From positions 1-64,000 of the forward strand of contig JAEEOO010000069.1 in assembly GCA_016284315.1 (NCBI GenBank): a stretch of DNA of 64,000 nt, given 5' to 3'. The notes under the pieces were generated by a model, which saw nothing but the letters and a program-made list of their open reading frames with translations, was not told where the DNA came from and did no database searches. Position numbers and translations under genes: made by a program. Positions 62,689-64,000 of the stretch are shown here, one piece after another (positions within the stretch are counted from its first letter, which is position 1; every line of letters begins with the position of its first letter). The DNA comes from Lachnospiraceae bacterium. Lineage in GTDB: Bacteria > Bacillota > Clostridia > Lachnospirales > Lachnospiraceae.

Positions 62689-64000
62689 ATGAAAAAGAAA
62701 AGAATTGTAGCCGCTTTACTTACAGTGGCTATGGCTGCAACACTTCTCACAGGCTGCGGCAAATCCGGAAACGGCGGTTCCGGAAAAGTCGATGAGAATG
62801 GGGTTACAACCGATAACATCACATTGACCTACTGGCACTACGAGGATGAAACAACCGTAGAACTTATGGCTGAGGCTTTCATGAAGAAGTATCCCAACAT
62901 CACCGTAGAGTGCAAGCAGATCGCTGACATGTCAACCGATCTTTCCGCAGCAGCTGCAGCAGGAACTTTCCCCGATGTATTCTCGGGAACAGACTCTGAC
63001 ACCGCACTTGCAAACATGTACTGGGCAGACATCACAGAGTACGTTGAGAACGATCCTGATATGGACAACATGATGGTATCCATCAAGAATTATGGTATCG
63101 GTAAGTTTGATACGGATCATTGGTATGGACTTCCTACATGGTATCAACCCAGCGCTATATTCATCGACAGAAACGTTATCAAAAAGCTTAATCTTGAAAT
63201 GCCCAGAACTGACTGGACCTGGGAAGAGATGATCCAGCTTATCAAGGATGCAACTGTTGATGACCGTTCCGGAATGAAGTACTACGGACTCGGATTCTAC
63301 AACAGACTTGATTCACTTTACGGAATAGCTGCATGCGCAACCGCTGAGCGCGCTATCAAAGGTGAGTTTGGATTTGACGGAAATGATTTCGATCTTCGCT
63401 ATTGGGCAATTGGAGAGCAGGAATTCGGCGATCTTCAGACCGGCGGATATGTTGCTCCCAAGCAGGATTCACAGGCGATGGAAGACTGGTCCGGCGACTG
63501 GGGTACCTGGTTTGGTTCAACCGGACATGTTGCGGTATTCTCAGAAGGCTTCTGGTCTTACCAGAACATCTGGGCAACCGATGGTTATCAGGAACAGTAC
63601 GGACTTGATATCGTGCCTTACGTAACACCCAACGTTGTAGACGAAAAGGATCACAACATCATCGCAAACATGTATATTGGCGGTGTATCTACATCATGTG
63701 AGCATCCTTACGAAGCTTATCTTCTACTTAAGTTCATGGGTATAGGAACCGAAGGATGGAAGGCTCGTCTCGATATCTATGAGGATGAGAGCATCACAAA
63801 TGCATCAGGTGTTGCACTTAAGCATTCTAACATGCCCGTTCCCATGACTCTCGATACCGAAGTTTGGGACAGATACAAGGCAATGTTCCCTACAGATGCT
63901 GATCACAAGCCTTATTGGGATGACTATTTCGCATCAATTACCAGACCTGTTCCTTACGGATGGTATTCCATCGCCGGATACTGGAACTTCTGCGATCAGT
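62689..64000 (+). CDS. ABC sugar-binding lipoprotein (3'-partial)
   Basis: The frame is open to the right edge; 437 residues are visible. The N-terminus is a lipoprotein signal peptide (MKKKRIVAALL...) with lipobox LLTGC, then a Gly/Ser linker and a type 1 solute-binding domain starting at LTYWHYEDETTVEL, with FPDVFSGTDSD and YGLPTWYQPSAIFIDR typical of sugar-binding proteins. AAAGGAGG (62677-62684) precedes the ATG. It lies 49 bp after permease 4 and is the natural binding protein for permease pair 2. Confidence 0.93.
   Translation, partial: MKKKRIVAALLTVAMAATLLTGCGKSGNGGSGKVDENGVTTDNITLTYWHYEDETTVELMAEAFMKKYPNITVECKQIADMSTDLSAAAAAGTFPDVFSGTDSDTALANMYWADITEYVENDPDMDNMMVSIKNYGIGKFDTDHWYGLPTWYQPSAIFIDRNVIKKLNLEMPRTDWTWEEMIQLIKDATVDDRSGMKYYGLGFYNRLDSLYGIAACATAERAIKGEFGFDGNDFDLRYWAIGEQEFGDLQTGGYVAPKQDSQAMEDWSGDWGTWFGSTGHVAVFSEGFWSYQNIWATDGYQEQYGLDIVPYVTPNVVDEKDHNIIANMYIGGVSTSCEHPYEAYLLLKFMGIGTEGWKARLDIYEDESITNASGVALKHSNMPVPMTLDTEVWDRYKAMFPTDADHKPYWDDYFASITRPVPYGWYSIAGYWNFCDQ

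Overview
The window looks like a chromosomal segment of a fibre-degrading Lachnospiraceae bacterium (Butyrivibrio/Pseudobutyrivibrio-like; the genus is a guess). Reasons: Gram-positive style ribosome binding sites (AGGAGG), a HPr kinase-rapZ-whiA-crh block, MecA, FtsH and an LTA-synthase-like protein typical of Firmicutes, a C-terminally zinc-binding (archaeal/eukaryotic-like) prolyl-tRNA synthetase, and several intracellular glycoside hydrolases (GH31, GH5, GH51) with CUT1 sugar ABC permeases. No phage, insertion sequence, CRISPR array or rRNA operon was seen.

Layout. 1-2000: end of a transketolase subunit gene, then rpe and a PAP2 phosphatase (pentose phosphate pathway end). 2050-4600: an AT-rich accessory patch with a possible structured RNA, an AraC regulator, a 5'-truncated ketopantoate reductase remnant, a small membrane protein and tRNA-Pro. 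4700-9500: RlmI-like methyltransferase, a free-standing FakA-C-like domain, DUF1846 protein, a second PAP2 phosphatase and an unknown 106-residue protein. 9500-13000: D-lactate-dehydrogenase-like gene divergent from a GH31 alpha-glucosidase, with a perfect GAAAACGTTTTC palindrome between them. 13000-18740: zinc-ribbon SPFH protein, a TetM-type translational GTPase fused to a Rae1/YacP NYN nuclease, an intracellular GH5 and tRNA-Lys. 18880-28660: tatD, a membrane GGDEF protein, and a seven-gene string mecA-zinc ribbon-TPM-gph-proS-exonuclease-nadD. 28700-38650: LTA-synthase-like protein, ftsH, YczE-like protein, dacF, trmB, uvrC. 38690-45640: hprK-glk-murB-rapZ-whiA-crh-dagK, then fba, i.e. carbon-catabolite signalling next to glycolysis. 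45640-48560: a repeat-like intergenic element, cyclophilin and a chemoreceptor.

48589-64000 is the most coherent accessory system: an ArsR-type regulator with a large C-terminal domain is divergent from a nine-gene operon: GH51 arabinofuranosidase, a 987-residue CBM-bearing solute-binding protein without a lipobox, permease pair 1, a NHL/TPR/YIP1-like membrane protein, a DUF5696-like secreted protein, permease pair 2 and a conventional lipoprotein solute-binding protein that runs off the right edge. No ATP-binding subunit is present, so both permease pairs probably use a shared MsmK-type ATPase encoded elsewhere. A structured 120-nt intercistronic element separates the first binding protein from its permeases.

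The items most worth following are the GTPase-Rae1 fusion, the twin-transporter operon with YIP1-like and DUF5696-like partners, the intercistronic RNA element at 54428-54549, and the Crh-like HPr that carries Glu at position 15.
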